DNA of 26,994 nucleotides, from contig DFHY01000029.1 in NCBI GenBank assembly GCA_002371345.1, positions 1 to 26,994 on the forward strand. The letters run 5' to 3'. Under the pieces are notes generated by a model. It did no database searches and was not told where the DNA came from. It was given only the letters and a program-made list of their open reading frames with translations. The position numbers and the translations under genes were made by a program. Source of the DNA: Lachnospiraceae bacterium UBA3711 (GTDB lineage Bacteria; Bacillota; Clostridia; Lachnospirales; Lachnospiraceae). Below are positions 1-8,408 of this stretch, in pieces; positions within the stretch are counted from its first letter, which is position 1, and each line of letters begins with the position of its first letter.

Positions 1-1203
1 AAGGTCTTTGACAAGAGCCGCAATCTGTACGCGCTCAATCTGGCGCGCCGCACCCGGGAGGATTATCTTATCCTGTGCGAAGGGTATATGGATGTGATCT
101 CCATGCATCAGGCCGGTTTTACCAACGCGGTCGCTTCTCTTGGAACATCACTGACGCCCGGGCACTGCTCGCTGCTGAAGCGCTACACCGACAAGGTTGT
201 GCTGAGCTATGATTCGGATAACGCCGGTACAGCCGCCGCGATGAGGGCGATTCCGATGCTCAGGAAGGCCGGCATCACACCTAAGATCCTCAGGCTCGAT
301 CCGTACAAGGATCCGGATGAGTTTATCAGCGCGCTGGGCCATGACGAGATGAAGAGCAGACTGGACAGGGCGCAGAACGCGCTGATGTTCGAGATTGAGA
401 TTACAAGGAGAAACTACGATCTTGGCGATCCTGATTCCAAGACCCGTTTCTTTGAGAACGCGGCTTCACGTATAGCCGCGCTTGAGACGGAGATGGAGCG
501 TCAGAACTATATAGACGCTGTCTGCAGGGAGTATCTTGTTGAGCGAAGACAGCTTCAGGAGCTGGTGACAAGAAAGCTTGTGACATCTACGTCACAGCAT
601 GAGAGTGCGGATTATGATTCCATGCAGGCCAGAGACGCGGAGTACATCAGGGAATACGGGGAAGTGCCTGCTGACCCCGAATATGATCCTGCAGCGCTCT
701 ACGGATACGATGACAGCATGTTCTATGAGGATGAGATTACCGGAGAGATGTACCAGGCTCCGCCGCCCGCGTCAAGAAAGATGCGTTCTTCTACAGTGAA
801 GGAGCAGGGAGATGATATCTCCCGCAGGCTGCTGCTTCAGTATATCTGCCGCTATCCGGGTATATTTGAAACGGTGAAGAAGTATGTGAGCAAAGAGGAC
901 TTCGGAAGCGGCCTGACAGGTCAGACAGCCGCGGTCATCTACTCCATGATCGAGAAGCACGGCAGGGTTGATGAGGCCGCGGTACTCAGCGCTTTTCCCG
1001 ATACGCAGGATCAGGCAAGTATAGCCGGGATATTCCACACCATGGATCAGGCATCATCAAAGAAGGACAGGGAGAAGGCGATAAGGGAAACCCTTATCAA
1101 GGTATTTGCCTCAGCCTCTCAGGAATCCACCTCAGACCTGAGGAAGGCGATCGGGAGGAAGAAGCAGGAGACGGAGCTTCGCAGCCTGAGGATACCGTTG
1201 TAG
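1..1203 (+). CDS. dnaG: DNA primase, 5'-truncated by window edge
   Basis: Makes RNA primers for DNA replication with the DnaB helicase. The frame is open from base 1, so the zinc-binding and N-terminal catalytic parts lie outside the window. Visible here are the KSRNLYALNLAR segment, the TOPRIM motif CEGYMDVISMHQAGF with its metal-binding Glu, the second acidic motif YDSDNAG, and then KDPDEF. These are strongly typical of bacterial DnaG. The C-terminal half (about residues 240-400 of the visible part) is helical and charged, as expected for the DnaB-binding domain. The stop is TAG at 1201-1203. In most Firmicutes rpoD follows directly; here the next gene is trmK. An internal ATG at 88 is not the start because the conserved TOPRIM begins upstream of it. 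Confidence 0.97.
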   Translation, partial: KVFDKSRNLYALNLARRTREDYLILCEGYMDVISMHQAGFTNAVASLGTSLTPGHCSLLKRYTDKVVLSYDSDNAGTAAAMRAIPMLRKAGITPKILRLDPYKDPDEFISALGHDEMKSRLDRAQNALMFEIEITRRNYDLGDPDSKTRFFENAASRIAALETEMERQNYIDAVCREYLVERRQLQELVTRKLVTSTSQHESADYDSMQARDAEYIREYGEVPADPEYDPAALYGYDDSMFYEDEITGEMYQAPPPASRKMRSSTVKEQGDDISRRLLLQYICRYPGIFETVKKYVSKEDFGSGLTGQTAAVIYSMIEKHGRVDEAAVLSAFPDTQDQASIAGIFHTMDQASSKKDREKAIRETLIKVFASASQESTSDLRKAIGRKKQETELRSLRIPL

Positions 1204-1252
1204 CGCTTCATACAATGCTTATGCCGTTGGCAGAAGTACCTGCCGGAGGCAT

Positions 1253-1291
1253 TTATAGTCGACGACGGGATACTATTGACGTTGACTATAA
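1253..1291. repeat. 39-nt palindromic hairpin, family A copy 1
   Basis: In the 113-base dnaG-trmK spacer, left arm TTATAGTCGACG pairs with right arm CGTTGACTATAA (12 bp with one G-T). A second 39-nt copy of the same design lies at 21978-22016, identical in the outer 8 left and last 11 right bases. The spacer also holds a small GGCAG/CTGCC hairpin at 1229-1244 without a T run. There is no obvious promoter. Confidence 0.7.
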
Positions 1292-1316
1292 AACAACTTG
1301 AAGAGGGGAAGGATTC

Positions 1317-2000
1317 ATGGTTCTGTCTGACAGGCTGATGGCGGTTTCGATGATGGTGACGGAGGGACACCGCCTTGCGGATATAGGAACGGATCATGCT
1401 TTTGTCCCGATCTTTCTCGCAGAATCAGGACGCATACCATGTGCCATTGCGATGGATGTCAATACCGGGCCGCTTGAGAGGGCCCGGGCGAATATCATCT
1501 CTCACGCTCTTGAGGACAGGATTCATACCCGTCTGTCGGACGGTTTATCGGCGCTTGGCAGTGATGAGGCGGATACTGTTCTTATTGCTGGGATGGGAGG
1601 AGGCCTGTGCGTCAGGATCCTCGGGATGAGGGATAATCTCTGCCATGAGGTGAAGGAGCTTGTTCTGCAGCCTCAGTCTGAGATTGAGGCAGTGAGGAGA
1701 TATCTTGAGCGCTCAGGGTGGATGATCACGAATGAGCGGATAGTTTTTGAGGACGGAAAGTATTACACGGTGATGAGATGCGTCCCGGGGAGGATGACGC
1801 TTACGGATATACAGGCGCGTTACGGCCCTGTGCTGCTCCGTGAGAGATCGGAAGTATGGACGGAATTTCTCGATTGGAGAAAGCGGGTTCTGGAGAAGAA
1901 CCTGTTTGCCCTGAACAGATCGGGAACAGAGCGGGGCGCTGCCCGCAGAGGGGAAGTGCTGAAGGAACTTGAGGAACTGGAGACTCTCCTTTCGGCATAG
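1317..2000 (+). CDS. trmK: tRNA (adenine(22)-N(1))-methyltransferase TrmK
   Basis: SAM-dependent enzyme that methylates A22 of tRNA in the cytoplasm. The protein has 227 residues, the usual size. The N-terminus LSDRLMAVSMMV followed by ADIGTDHAFVPIFL is the family's motif I, AMDVNTGPLERA is the acidic SAM-ribose loop, and LIAGMGGG is the motif IV region. The C-terminal part is a helical, charged tail as in the family. The ATG at 1317 is preceded by GAGGGGAAGG at a good distance. Its usual neighbours are rpoD upstream and a Nif3-like gene downstream; both are absent here, with dnaG before and feoB after. The TAG stop directly abuts a palindromic intergenic repeat. Confidence 0.93.
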   Translation: MVLSDRLMAVSMMVTEGHRLADIGTDHAFVPIFLAESGRIPCAIAMDVNTGPLERARANIISHALEDRIHTRLSDGLSALGSDEADTVLIAGMGGGLCVRILGMRDNLCHEVKELVLQPQSEIEAVRRYLERSGWMITNERIVFEDGKYYTVMRCVPGRMTLTDIQARYGPVLLRERSEVWTEFLDWRKRVLEKNLFALNRSGTERGAARRGEVLKELEELETLLSA

Positions 2001-2030
2001 TTGGGGGCAAAAGGTACTTTTGACCCCAAC
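2000..2030. repeat. GTTGGGG palindromic repeat, family B copy 1
   Basis: GTTGGGG and CAAAAG pair with CTTTTG and CCCCAAC around a GTA loop, giving a near-perfect hairpin that begins at the last base of the trmK stop codon. Related copies are at 6301-6328, 8821-8850 and, weaker, 16388-16421. There is no T run on the plus strand, so a simple terminator role is not evident. Confidence 0.72.
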
Positions 2031-2076
2031 GTCATCATAACATAAGACAGACCGGGAGAACAGTAATTCTGCAGCA

Positions 2077-2093
2077 TCCCCTATCTGAGGGGA
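2077..2093 (+). promoter_or_regulatory. small hairpin overlapping the feoB Shine-Dalgarno
   Basis: TCCCCT pairs with AGGGGA over a 5-nt loop, placing part of the AGGGGAAAGGA ribosome-binding stretch of feoB in a stem. It could dampen translation. The helix is short, so this is suggestive only. No convincing Fur-type palindrome was seen nearby. Confidence 0.3.
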
Positions 2094-2106
2094 AAGGATC
2101 AGATTG

Positions 2107-4473
2107 ATGACACTTAAGGAACTTAAGCCGGGACAGAGTGCCCGGATAGAAACAGTAGGCGGTGAGGGAGCTCTCAGGCAGCATTTTCTTGACATGGGAG
2201 TGATACCCGGAGCTGAGGTCACGGTGATAAAGTATGCGCCTCTCGGAGATCCGGTTGAGCTGAGGATACACGGATACGAGCTCACAATAAGGCTCGATGA
2301 TGCGCAGAGGATCGGAGTTGTCAGGATTGATACAGAAGCTGCGGCTTCGGATCCGGGGACAGAAGATGTTCCTTCACAGATCAAGAGAGACAGGAAGACC
2401 CCACATCCGTTCATCGGAGAGCCGGGCATTCATCATGACAAGAACGAGTCGAAGCCGCTGCCGGACAGCCATGTGCTGACATTCGCGCTGGTGGGAAACC
2501 AGAACAGCGGGAAGACTACTCTGTTCAACCAGCTGACCGGGGCCAACCAGCATGTCGGAAACTTTCCGGGCGTGACAGTAGACAGGAAGGACGGAGCTGT
2601 CCGGGGGCACGCGAATACGGTGATCACGGATCTGCCCGGCATTTATTCCATGTCGCCATACTCAAGCGAGGAGATCGTATCGCGCAATTTCGTCCTGAAG
2701 GACAGGCCTGACGCCGTGATCAACATCGTTGACGCGACGAATATCAAGAGGAACCTGTACCTTACGATGCAGCTTCTCGAGATGGATGTTCCTGTGGTTG
2801 TCGCCCTTAACATGATGGACGAGGTCAGGGAGAACGGCGGGTCGATAGATATCAATGAGATGGAGAACCTGATGCAGATCCCGGTTGTTCCTATCTCCGC
2901 GGCCAGGAACGAGGGTGTGGATGAACTTGTGTCGCATGCCCTGCATATAGCTAAGTATCAGGAAAGACCCGGAAGGCAGGACTTCTGCCTCGCCGATGAG
3001 CATGGGGGCGCTGTTCACCGCAGTATACACGCGGTCGAAAGCCTTATAGAAGATCATGCCGCCCGCAGCGATCTGCCGCTTCGCTTCTGCGCGACGAAGG
3101 CTCTCGAGGGTGATGCTGTGATTCTTGATCAGCTTGAGCTGGATCAGAATGAGAGAGAGACGCTTGAACATATAGCGCTTCAGATGGAGCGGGAGAGGGA
3201 ACTGGACCGCAGCGCGGCGATTGCCGATATGCGCTTCTCATTTATTGAGAAGGTGTGCGACAGCTGTGTCATCGCTCCTCATGAGAGCAGGGAGCGTATA
3301 AGATCAGAGAAGATTGACAGGATTCTGACCGGGAGATGGACGGCTCTGCCGATCTTTATCGCGATAATGGGATGTGTGTTCTTTCTTACCTTCAATGTGA
3401 TCGGAGCCTGGCTTCAGTCATTGCTTGAGGTGCTGATGGCAGGGCTGACAGACTGGGTTGACACGGCGCTGACGGCGGGGCATGCGAACGAGGTACTCCA
3501 CAGCCTGATAATAAAGGGAATCTTTGAGGGTGTCGGCAGTGTGCTCAGCTTTCTGCCGATAGTTGTCGTTATGTTCTTCTTCCTGTCTATGCTGGAGGAC
3601 AGCGGATACATAGCACGTGTCGCTTTCTTTATGGACCGGCTGCTCAGAAAGATAGGACTGTCAGGAAGGAGCATCGTTCCTCTGCTGATAGGATTCGGAT
3701 GTTCGGTTCCGGCTGTTATGGCTACCCGGACTCTTCCCAGCGACCGGGACCGCAAGATGACCATATTGCTTACTCCATTTATGAGCTGCACGGCGAAGCT
3801 TCCGATCTACGCCTTCTTTGTCGACGCCTTCTTTCCAAAGAGGGGAGGGCTGATCATGGTCGGTCTCTACATTCTGGGCATTATCTTCGGCATACTGTTC
3901 GCATTCCTGTACAAGAGATTCCTGTTTCAGGGAGAGGCGGTTCCTTTTGTCATGGAGCTTCCCAACTACAGGCTTCCCAGCGTCAGGTCTACGCTTCAGC
4001 TGATGTGGGAGAAGGCGAAGGATTTCATACAGAAGGCGTTCTCGGTCATCCTGATTGCGACTGTAGTGGTCTGGTTCCTGCAGAGCTTTGATATGAGCCT
4101 GACTCTGGTGAAGAACTCTTCCGACAGTATCATGGCGGGAATATCAGGACTGCTGGTTCCTGTGATGCGTCCCCTGGGTTTGGGAGACTGGAGGATAGTA
4201 ACCTCACTTATATCAGGATTCATGGCTAAGGAGAGTGTGGTATCTGTAATGCGTGTTCTGTTCAAGAGCACGGGCGGTGTCCAGGCTGTTATGTCGACAG
4301 CGGCGGCAGCAGGGCTTTTGATATTCTGCCTTCTGTATACGCCTTGCGTCGCGGCGGTGGCTTCTGTCAAGCGTGAGATGGGAAAGCTCTGGGCTGCAGG
4401 CCTGATAATATGGCAGTGCGTTATAGCATGGGTTGCAGTATTCCTGATCCGCTTTATTGTCTCATTGTTTTAA
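2107..4473 (+). CDS. feoB: ferrous iron transporter, FeoA-FeoB fusion
   Basis: Inner-membrane Fe(II) importer with a cytosolic GTPase. Residues 1-78 are a FeoA (SH3-like) domain beginning TLKELKPGQSARI and containing HFLDMGVIPGAEV. A charged linker follows. The G domain starts near residue 125: G1 GNQNSGKT at 130-137 (Pro to Gln and Ser to Thr variants of GNPNSGKS), G2 GVTVD, G3 DLPG, G4 NMMD, G5 SAARNEG. The C-terminal half has many membrane segments with the gate motif GFGCSVPAVMATRTL and FMSCTAKLPIY. The total of 788 residues fits a fused protein. The frame also allows TTG at 2104, one codon earlier; ATG is preferred. The linker is bracketed by a perfect 9-bp inverted repeat. Two small metal-protein genes follow on the same strand. 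Confidence 0.96.
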   Translation: MTLKELKPGQSARIETVGGEGALRQHFLDMGVIPGAEVTVIKYAPLGDPVELRIHGYELTIRLDDAQRIGVVRIDTEAAASDPGTEDVPSQIKRDRKTPHPFIGEPGIHHDKNESKPLPDSHVLTFALVGNQNSGKTTLFNQLTGANQHVGNFPGVTVDRKDGAVRGHANTVITDLPGIYSMSPYSSEEIVSRNFVLKDRPDAVINIVDATNIKRNLYLTMQLLEMDVPVVVALNMMDEVRENGGSIDINEMENLMQIPVVPISAARNEGVDELVSHALHIAKYQERPGRQDFCLADEHGGAVHRSIHAVESLIEDHAARSDLPLRFCATKALEGDAVILDQLELDQNERETLEHIALQMERERELDRSAAIADMRFSFIEKVCDSCVIAPHESRERIRSEKIDRILTGRWTALPIFIAIMGCVFFLTFNVIGAWLQSLLEVLMAGLTDWVDTALTAGHANEVLHSLIIKGIFEGVGSVLSFLPIVVVMFFFLSMLEDSGYIARVAFFMDRLLRKIGLSGRSIVPLLIGFGCSVPAVMATRTLPSDRDRKMTILLTPFMSCTAKLPIYAFFVDAFFPKRGGLIMVGLYILGIIFGILFAFLYKRFLFQGEAVPFVMELPNYRLPSVRSTLQLMWEKAKDFIQKAFSVILIATVVVWFLQSFDMSLTLVKNSSDSIMAGISGLLVPVMRPLGLGDWRIVTSLISGFMAKESVVSVMRVLFKSTGGVQAVMSTAAAAGLLIFCLLYTPCVAAVASVKREMGKLWAAGLIIWQCVIAWVAVFLIRFIVSLF
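2341..2458. repeat. inverted repeats bracketing the FeoA-FeoB linker
   Basis: GCGGCTTCG at 2341-2349 and its exact reverse complement CGAAGCCGC at 2450-2458 flank the segment coding for the hydrophilic linker between the FeoA and GTPase domains. The inner sequence is not clearly palindromic. Confidence 0.4.
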
Positions 4474-4550
4474 TACGGGTCAGATAAAGACAGTGTGGCA
4501 GTTTTTCATGGCTTTTTGTGTATCGCCGGACAAGAGACGGCGGAGTAGAG

Positions 4551-4799
4551 ATGAATATGAATTTTCTGGATATCTGTCTGATAATCATACTTATACTGGC
4601 GTTTGCCGGGGCGGTCTTTATCTGGGTATCGAACCGCAGAAACGGCAGGGGATGCTCAGGCTGCGCCGGAGGCTGCAGCGGATGCGGTATGAGCGGGTCA
4701 TGCGGCAGGAGAGACGTATACAGAGAGGATGCAGGCAGCATTCCTGATAAGCGTGGGGCGAAGAAGAGAAGATATCATGCGGGAGAGGAGCGCGGATGA
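4551..4799 (+). CDS. FeoB-associated Cys-rich membrane protein
   Basis: Short membrane protein of 82 residues: one N-terminal transmembrane helix (about residues 4-25, LDICLIIILILAFAGAVFIW), a basic stop-transfer stretch, then a Gly/Cys cluster GCSGCAGGCSGCGMSGSC, then a charged tail. This architecture is that of the FeoB-associated Cys-rich membrane proteins found after feoB in Clostridia. The role is unproven; the Cys cluster suggests transient Fe(II) or other metal binding at the inner face of the membrane. ATG at 4551 is preferred over the upstream in-frame ATG at 4518 because the helix starts right after it and GGAG lies before it. The longer-than-usual basic tail overlaps the next gene by ATGA, implying coupled translation. 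Confidence 0.85.
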   Translation: MNMNFLDICLIIILILAFAGAVFIWVSNRRNGRGCSGCAGGCSGCGMSGSCGRRDVYREDAGSIPDKRGAKKRRYHAGEERG

Positions 4800-5176
4800 A
4801 CGCTGTGAGTGTATTACTGCTGCTTGCTGTGGCGGCATTTGTCGGATATGCGTTATACCGTACTTATGTCAGATACCGGAAGGGAAGCGCATGCTGCGGA
4901 AGCACACCTGAGAAGGTCAGGCGGATCGGAGCAGCAGACCGCGGCCGTTCACATTATCCGCACAGGGCACAGGCACAGATCACACAGATGACCTGTGACA
5001 ACTGCGCCGCCAGAGTCGAGAATTCCCTGAATGCCATCGACGGAATATGGGCGCAGGTGAGAATAGACAGCCGCAATGCCTTGATCCGTTCGAGGCAGCC
5101 GATTGATGAGGCACTGATACGCAGCGCGGTTCATCAGGCGGGATACGGCGTGGGAGACATTAAGATTGAGTGCTGA
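4796..5176 (+). CDS. membrane-tethered heavy-metal-associated (HMA) domain protein
   Basis: 126 residues. One N-terminal transmembrane helix (about residues 3-22) is followed by a basic segment with a CC pair (SACCGS), then a linker, then a ferredoxin-like HMA domain from about residue 58: QMTCDNCAARVENSLNAI with the CxxC metal site, ending AGYGVGDIKIEC. The start overlaps the stop of the Cys-rich FeoB partner by 4 bases. Context suggests it belongs to the iron uptake operon as a metal chaperone or sensor held at the membrane. Metal identity cannot be read from sequence; HMA CxxC domains more often bind Cu(I) or Zn(II), so the link to iron is inference. Confidence 0.8.
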   Translation: MNAVSVLLLLAVAAFVGYALYRTYVRYRKGSACCGSTPEKVRRIGAADRGRSHYPHRAQAQITQMTCDNCAARVENSLNAIDGIWAQVRIDSRNALIRSRQPIDEALIRSAVHQAGYGVGDIKIEC

Positions 5177-5182
5177 AGAGCG

Positions 5183-5220
5183 GTCAGGGGAAACACGGTT
5201 ATAGTCAGTGTTCCTCTGAC
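5183..5220. terminator. hairpin after the feo operon (terminator-like, no T run)
   Basis: GTCAGGGGAAACAC at 5183-5196 pairs with GTGTTCCTCTGAC at 5208-5220 with one mismatch and one bulge. It stands 7 bases after the HMA gene stop. No T tract follows on the plus strand, so it may protect the mRNA end or be a weak terminator. The loop includes TTATAGTC, the left arm of hairpin family A. Confidence 0.5.
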
Positions 5221-5279
5221 ATCACCATGAACAAATTCGTGACCAGGCATATTAGAAGCAGAATCGGGAGGACATACAG

Positions 5280-6209
5280 ATGAATGTTTTGTGCATAGGG
5301 CTTGCTGTTATGGATATCGCCGCCAGGCCGATCAGCCAGGAAGACAAGTGGCAGGAGAAGCAGAGCATATCTCAGGTGGGCATACAGATGGGCGGAGACG
5401 CGGTGAACCAGGGAGTCTACCTAACGATGCTCGGCATGGACTGCGGCCTGAATATCTGCATCGGCGCGGACAGCACAGGCAGCATGCTCAAGGGTGCGCT
5501 TGAGCAGCAGGGGGTTGACACTTCACTTGTACGCGTGAGAGAGGATGGAACGACCGGAACATCGATGATCCTGATTGACAGGAAGGGAGAGAGAAGAATC
5601 TTCTCAGCAAGCGGCGTTGAGCGGATGCTGCGTATGGATGAACTGCCGGATCCGGTGCCGGAGGGCGTGAAGGCAATATCTCTCGCAAGCCTGTTTGGAC
5701 TAGATAATCTGGAGAGAGACGGACTGGACGAATACCTTGCCGGGGCCAGACGGAGAGGGATATTGGTATTTGCCGACACCGTCTATGACAAGAACGGGAT
5801 AGGTCTTGACGGTATCAGACATCTTCTGAAGCATATCGACTATCTGCTTCCCAGCAGCTATGAGGCAGAGACCATGACAGGAACCGGAACGCCGGAGGAG
5901 TCGGCGGCATATCTTCGCGGGCAGGGAGTGAAGAATGTGCTTATAAAGTGCGGTGCGGACGGGATATATGTCAACTCTGACTCCTATACAGGATGGGTAC
6001 CGGCCATGAAGGTTGAGCCTCTTGATACGACCGGCGCGGGAGACTGCTTCGTCGCGTCATTTGTTACGGGAATTGTCAGGGGATATGATGTGAAGGAAGC
6101 CTGCAGGCTCGCTTGCTGCGCCGCTTCGTTCAGCACTCTCTATCTCGGAGCGTCGACGGCGCCGCTCTCATGGGAGAAGGTTCTGTCTCTGGCTGAGGGC
6201 AGAGAGTAA
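5280..6209 (+). CDS. PfkB-family carbohydrate/nucleoside kinase
   Basis: Cytosolic ATP-dependent kinase of 309 residues, a normal length for the ribokinase fold. The N-terminus NVLCIGLAVMDIAARP and the GGDAVNQGVYLTMLG segment match PfkB signature 1 and the substrate-binding region. LDTTGAGDCFVASFVTGI (residues 248 on, catalytic Asp 255) is signature 2. GTTGTSMILIDRKGERRI is the usual ribokinase-like strand pair. The substrate is not decidable from sequence; sugar or nucleoside kinases of this type are common. The start ATG follows GGGAGGA. It stands alone between the feo block and a convergent metal operon and has its own terminator. Confidence 0.9.
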   Translation: MNVLCIGLAVMDIAARPISQEDKWQEKQSISQVGIQMGGDAVNQGVYLTMLGMDCGLNICIGADSTGSMLKGALEQQGVDTSLVRVREDGTTGTSMILIDRKGERRIFSASGVERMLRMDELPDPVPEGVKAISLASLFGLDNLERDGLDEYLAGARRRGILVFADTVYDKNGIGLDGIRHLLKHIDYLLPSSYEAETMTGTGTPEESAAYLRGQGVKNVLIKCGADGIYVNSDSYTGWVPAMKVEPLDTTGAGDCFVASFVTGIVRGYDVKEACRLACCAASFSTLYLGASTAPLSWEKVLSLAEGRE

Positions 6210-6215
6210 GACTTA

Positions 6216-6266
6216 AGCCACGCTTGATCCAGGATCATGAAGACCTGTAAGAAGCGTGGCTGTTTT
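6216..6266 (+). terminator. intrinsic terminator of the PfkB kinase gene
   Basis: Perfect 10-bp stem AGCCACGCTT (6216-6225) and AAGCGTGGCT (6252-6261), followed by GTTTTC. The 26-nt loop has its own GATCC/GGATC mini-hairpin. It lies 7 bases after the stop, between convergent genes. Confidence 0.8.
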
Positions 6267-6300
6267 CATTCGTGCACGATCTGCAAGAGTGCAAATCATA

Positions 6301-6328
6301 GTTGGGGGCGAAATGAACTCTCCCCAAC
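6301..6328. repeat. GTTGGGG palindromic repeat, family B copy 2
   Basis: GTTGGGGGCG...TCCCCAAC with flanks like those of copy 1 (CATAG before GTTGGGGGC, then ATCATAG after). It sits one base outside the stop codon of the minus-strand P-type ATPase gene. The inner arms are degenerate. Confidence 0.65.
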
Positions 6329-6329
6329 A

Positions 6330-8408
6330 TCATAGAATATCAGTCATACTCTTAAGACTGATGGCGATGGTTGACGCGTTGTGAAGCAGAGCGGTCGTAG
6401 TTGACGGCATCACTCCGAGAGCTCCCATAAGCATCAGGAATGAATTGAAGGTGATGATGCGGCGGTAGTTCCCGTGGATTCTGTCCATCAGCCCGTCGCT
6501 CAGCTGTTTCAGGGTGATCAGCGCATGCAGGTCATCCTCGGAGATTGTGATGTCGGCGATCTCTCTGGCGATCGCGGCACCGCTGTTGATTGCGACGCCG
6601 CAGTCGGACTCTGACAGGGCAGGGGAGTCATTGACACCGTCGCCTACCATGATCACTTTTCTGCCGGCATCATGCTCCCTTCGGATGAAGTCAGCCTTCT
6701 CCTCGGGAAGAACCTCAGCGTAATAGCCGTCAACGCCGACTCTGGCTGCGACGGCGCGTGCCGTCCGGTCGCTGTCGCCGGTCATCATGACTACTCTCTG
6801 AATCCCAAGCTCATGCAGCTTCCCGACAATCTCCGCGGCCTCCGCCTTGAGCGGATCCTCTATCAGGATGACGGCTGCGAGCCGGCCGTCTATCGCCATA
6901 TACAGATGTGAGTATTCATCAGGCAGAGAATCAAAGTGTTCACTCTCACCTTCAGGAATCTCTGCCTGCTCATCCTCAAAGATAAAATGATAACTCCCTA
7001 TGCACACCTTTTCCCCGTCGATGCTGCTTGCAATACCATGAGCGACGATATACTCGACGGATGAATGCCGCTCCTCATGCTCCAGACTGCGGAGCTGGGC
7101 TTCATGCACAACTGCGTTGGCCATGGAGTGAGGGTAGTGCTCCTCCAGGCAGGCTGCCAGGCGAAGCATCTCATCGGGATCAGAACCTCCGAATATCTCA
7201 ATCCCGCGTACACTCGGAGAGGCGCAGGTGAGCGTTCCGGTCTTATCGAAGACAATAGTTGAAGCTTCAGAGCAGTTCTCCAGGAACTTTCCGCCCTTTA
7301 CGGATATCTTATGAGTTCCTGCCTCACGCATGGCAGACAGGACAGAGATTGGCATGGACAGCTTTAGCGCGCAGCTGAAGTCGACCATCAGAATAGCGGC
7401 CGCTCTGGCCGCGTTTCCGGATATAAGCCATGTCAGGGCCGAGGCGCCGAGCGTCCATGGAACCAGCTTATCAGCCAGATGAGAGGCCTTGTCCTCAGTC
7501 GATGACTTAAGCTTCTCTGATTCCTCGATCATCTTCACGATACGGTCATACCTTCCGGTTCCGGATTCCTGGCGCACAGTAATGGCAAGCTCGCCTTCAT
7601 CGACAACCGTTCCGGCATAGATCATGCTGCCCGGACGTTTATGAACCGGAAGGGGCTCGCCTGTTATTGAGGCCTGGTTGACCATGCCGTCGCCCTCAAG
7701 GACTGTTCCGTCAAGAGGAATCATATTGCCGGTTCGAACAAGAATCACATCATTCTCATGGATCTTATCAATCGAAGTCAGAACCTCCTGCCCGCCGGAT
7801 GAACGCATCCAGACACGGTCCACATTCAGCGACATGGCGCCGGCAAGATCCTCAACGGACTTTCTGTGGGTCCATTCCTCCATGATATCGCCTATTCCGA
7901 GCAGGAACATCACGCTGCCGGCTGTGTTGAACTCTCCGCGCAGCATTGAGACGGTGATCGACGCGGCATCAAGAACCGATACCTCCATCCTTCCTGAGGC
8001 AAGCGACTTCAGAGCCCGGGCGATGTAAGGAACGGATTTGGCGACAGTGACGGCTGTCCGTATCGGAAGAGGGAGCAGAAACCTGGTAATCCCCCTTTTT
8101 AGGATATGGAAAAACATCCTGTCCTCGTAAGTCCTTGACAGGGCGCGGGTTGAATGCTCCGGCAGGGCGACGGATTCACGGGCTGATTCATAACTGAACG
8201 AAGAGAGAAGATCAAGAATCTCAGAGCGTGCGTCCGGGCGGTAATGAATGATGAGATTACCGGTGCGCTCATCAGAGCGCGCCTTCAGCACACAGCTATG
8301 CGCGGCCAGATATGCCTCAAGCAGATCAGCCTGCTCTATAGTCATGCGCCTCTGCATGAAATGAACCCGCATGCGCCCCTTTGATTCATGAAGGATTCTG
8401 CACCTCAT
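6330..8408 (-). CDS. heavy-metal P-type ATPase (P1B-like) with CxxC-less HMA N-domain
   Basis: ATP-driven metal pump of the inner membrane, 692 residues. Residues 1-75 have an HMA-like pattern without a CxxC. Membrane helices precede and follow the actuator domain (TGEPLPVH). The membrane metal-site motif is DFSCALKLSMP with Cys346, not the usual CPC/CPx. The phosphorylation motif DKTGTLT (Asp388), MTGDSDRTARAVA and GDGVNDSPAL (589 on) are intact, so it should be active. The C-terminus is short, with a helix pair. Substrate unknown: the Ser-Cys-Ala-Leu-Lys motif points away from classical Cu/Zn pumps. The start codon overlaps the stop of the DUF6110-like gene by one base (TAATG), so translation is coupled. 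Confidence 0.9.
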   Translation of the reverse strand: MRCRILHESKGRMRVHFMQRRMTIEQADLLEAYLAAHSCVLKARSDERTGNLIIHYRPDARSEILDLLSSFSYESARESVALPEHSTRALSRTYEDRMFFHILKRGITRFLLPLPIRTAVTVAKSVPYIARALKSLASGRMEVSVLDAASITVSMLRGEFNTAGSVMFLLGIGDIMEEWTHRKSVEDLAGAMSLNVDRVWMRSSGGQEVLTSIDKIHENDVILVRTGNMIPLDGTVLEGDGMVNQASITGEPLPVHKRPGSMIYAGTVVDEGELAITVRQESGTGRYDRIVKMIEESEKLKSSTEDKASHLADKLVPWTLGASALTWLISGNAARAAAILMVDFSCALKLSMPISVLSAMREAGTHKISVKGGKFLENCSEASTIVFDKTGTLTCASPSVRGIEIFGGSDPDEMLRLAACLEEHYPHSMANAVVHEAQLRSLEHEERHSSVEYIVAHGIASSIDGEKVCIGSYHFIFEDEQAEIPEGESEHFDSLPDEYSHLYMAIDGRLAAVILIEDPLKAEAAEIVGKLHELGIQRVVMMTGDSDRTARAVAARVGVDGYYAEVLPEEKADFIRREHDAGRKVIMVGDGVNDSPALSESDCGVAINSGAAIAREIADITISEDDLHALITLKQLSDGLMDRIHGNYRRIITFNSFLMLMGALGVMPSTTTALLHNASTIAISLKSMTDIL

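Noticed and set aside
1713..2429. Minus-strand 238-codon open frame
   Set aside because: Runs antisense over trmK and feoB, Ser/Pro-rich composition typical of a shadow frame.
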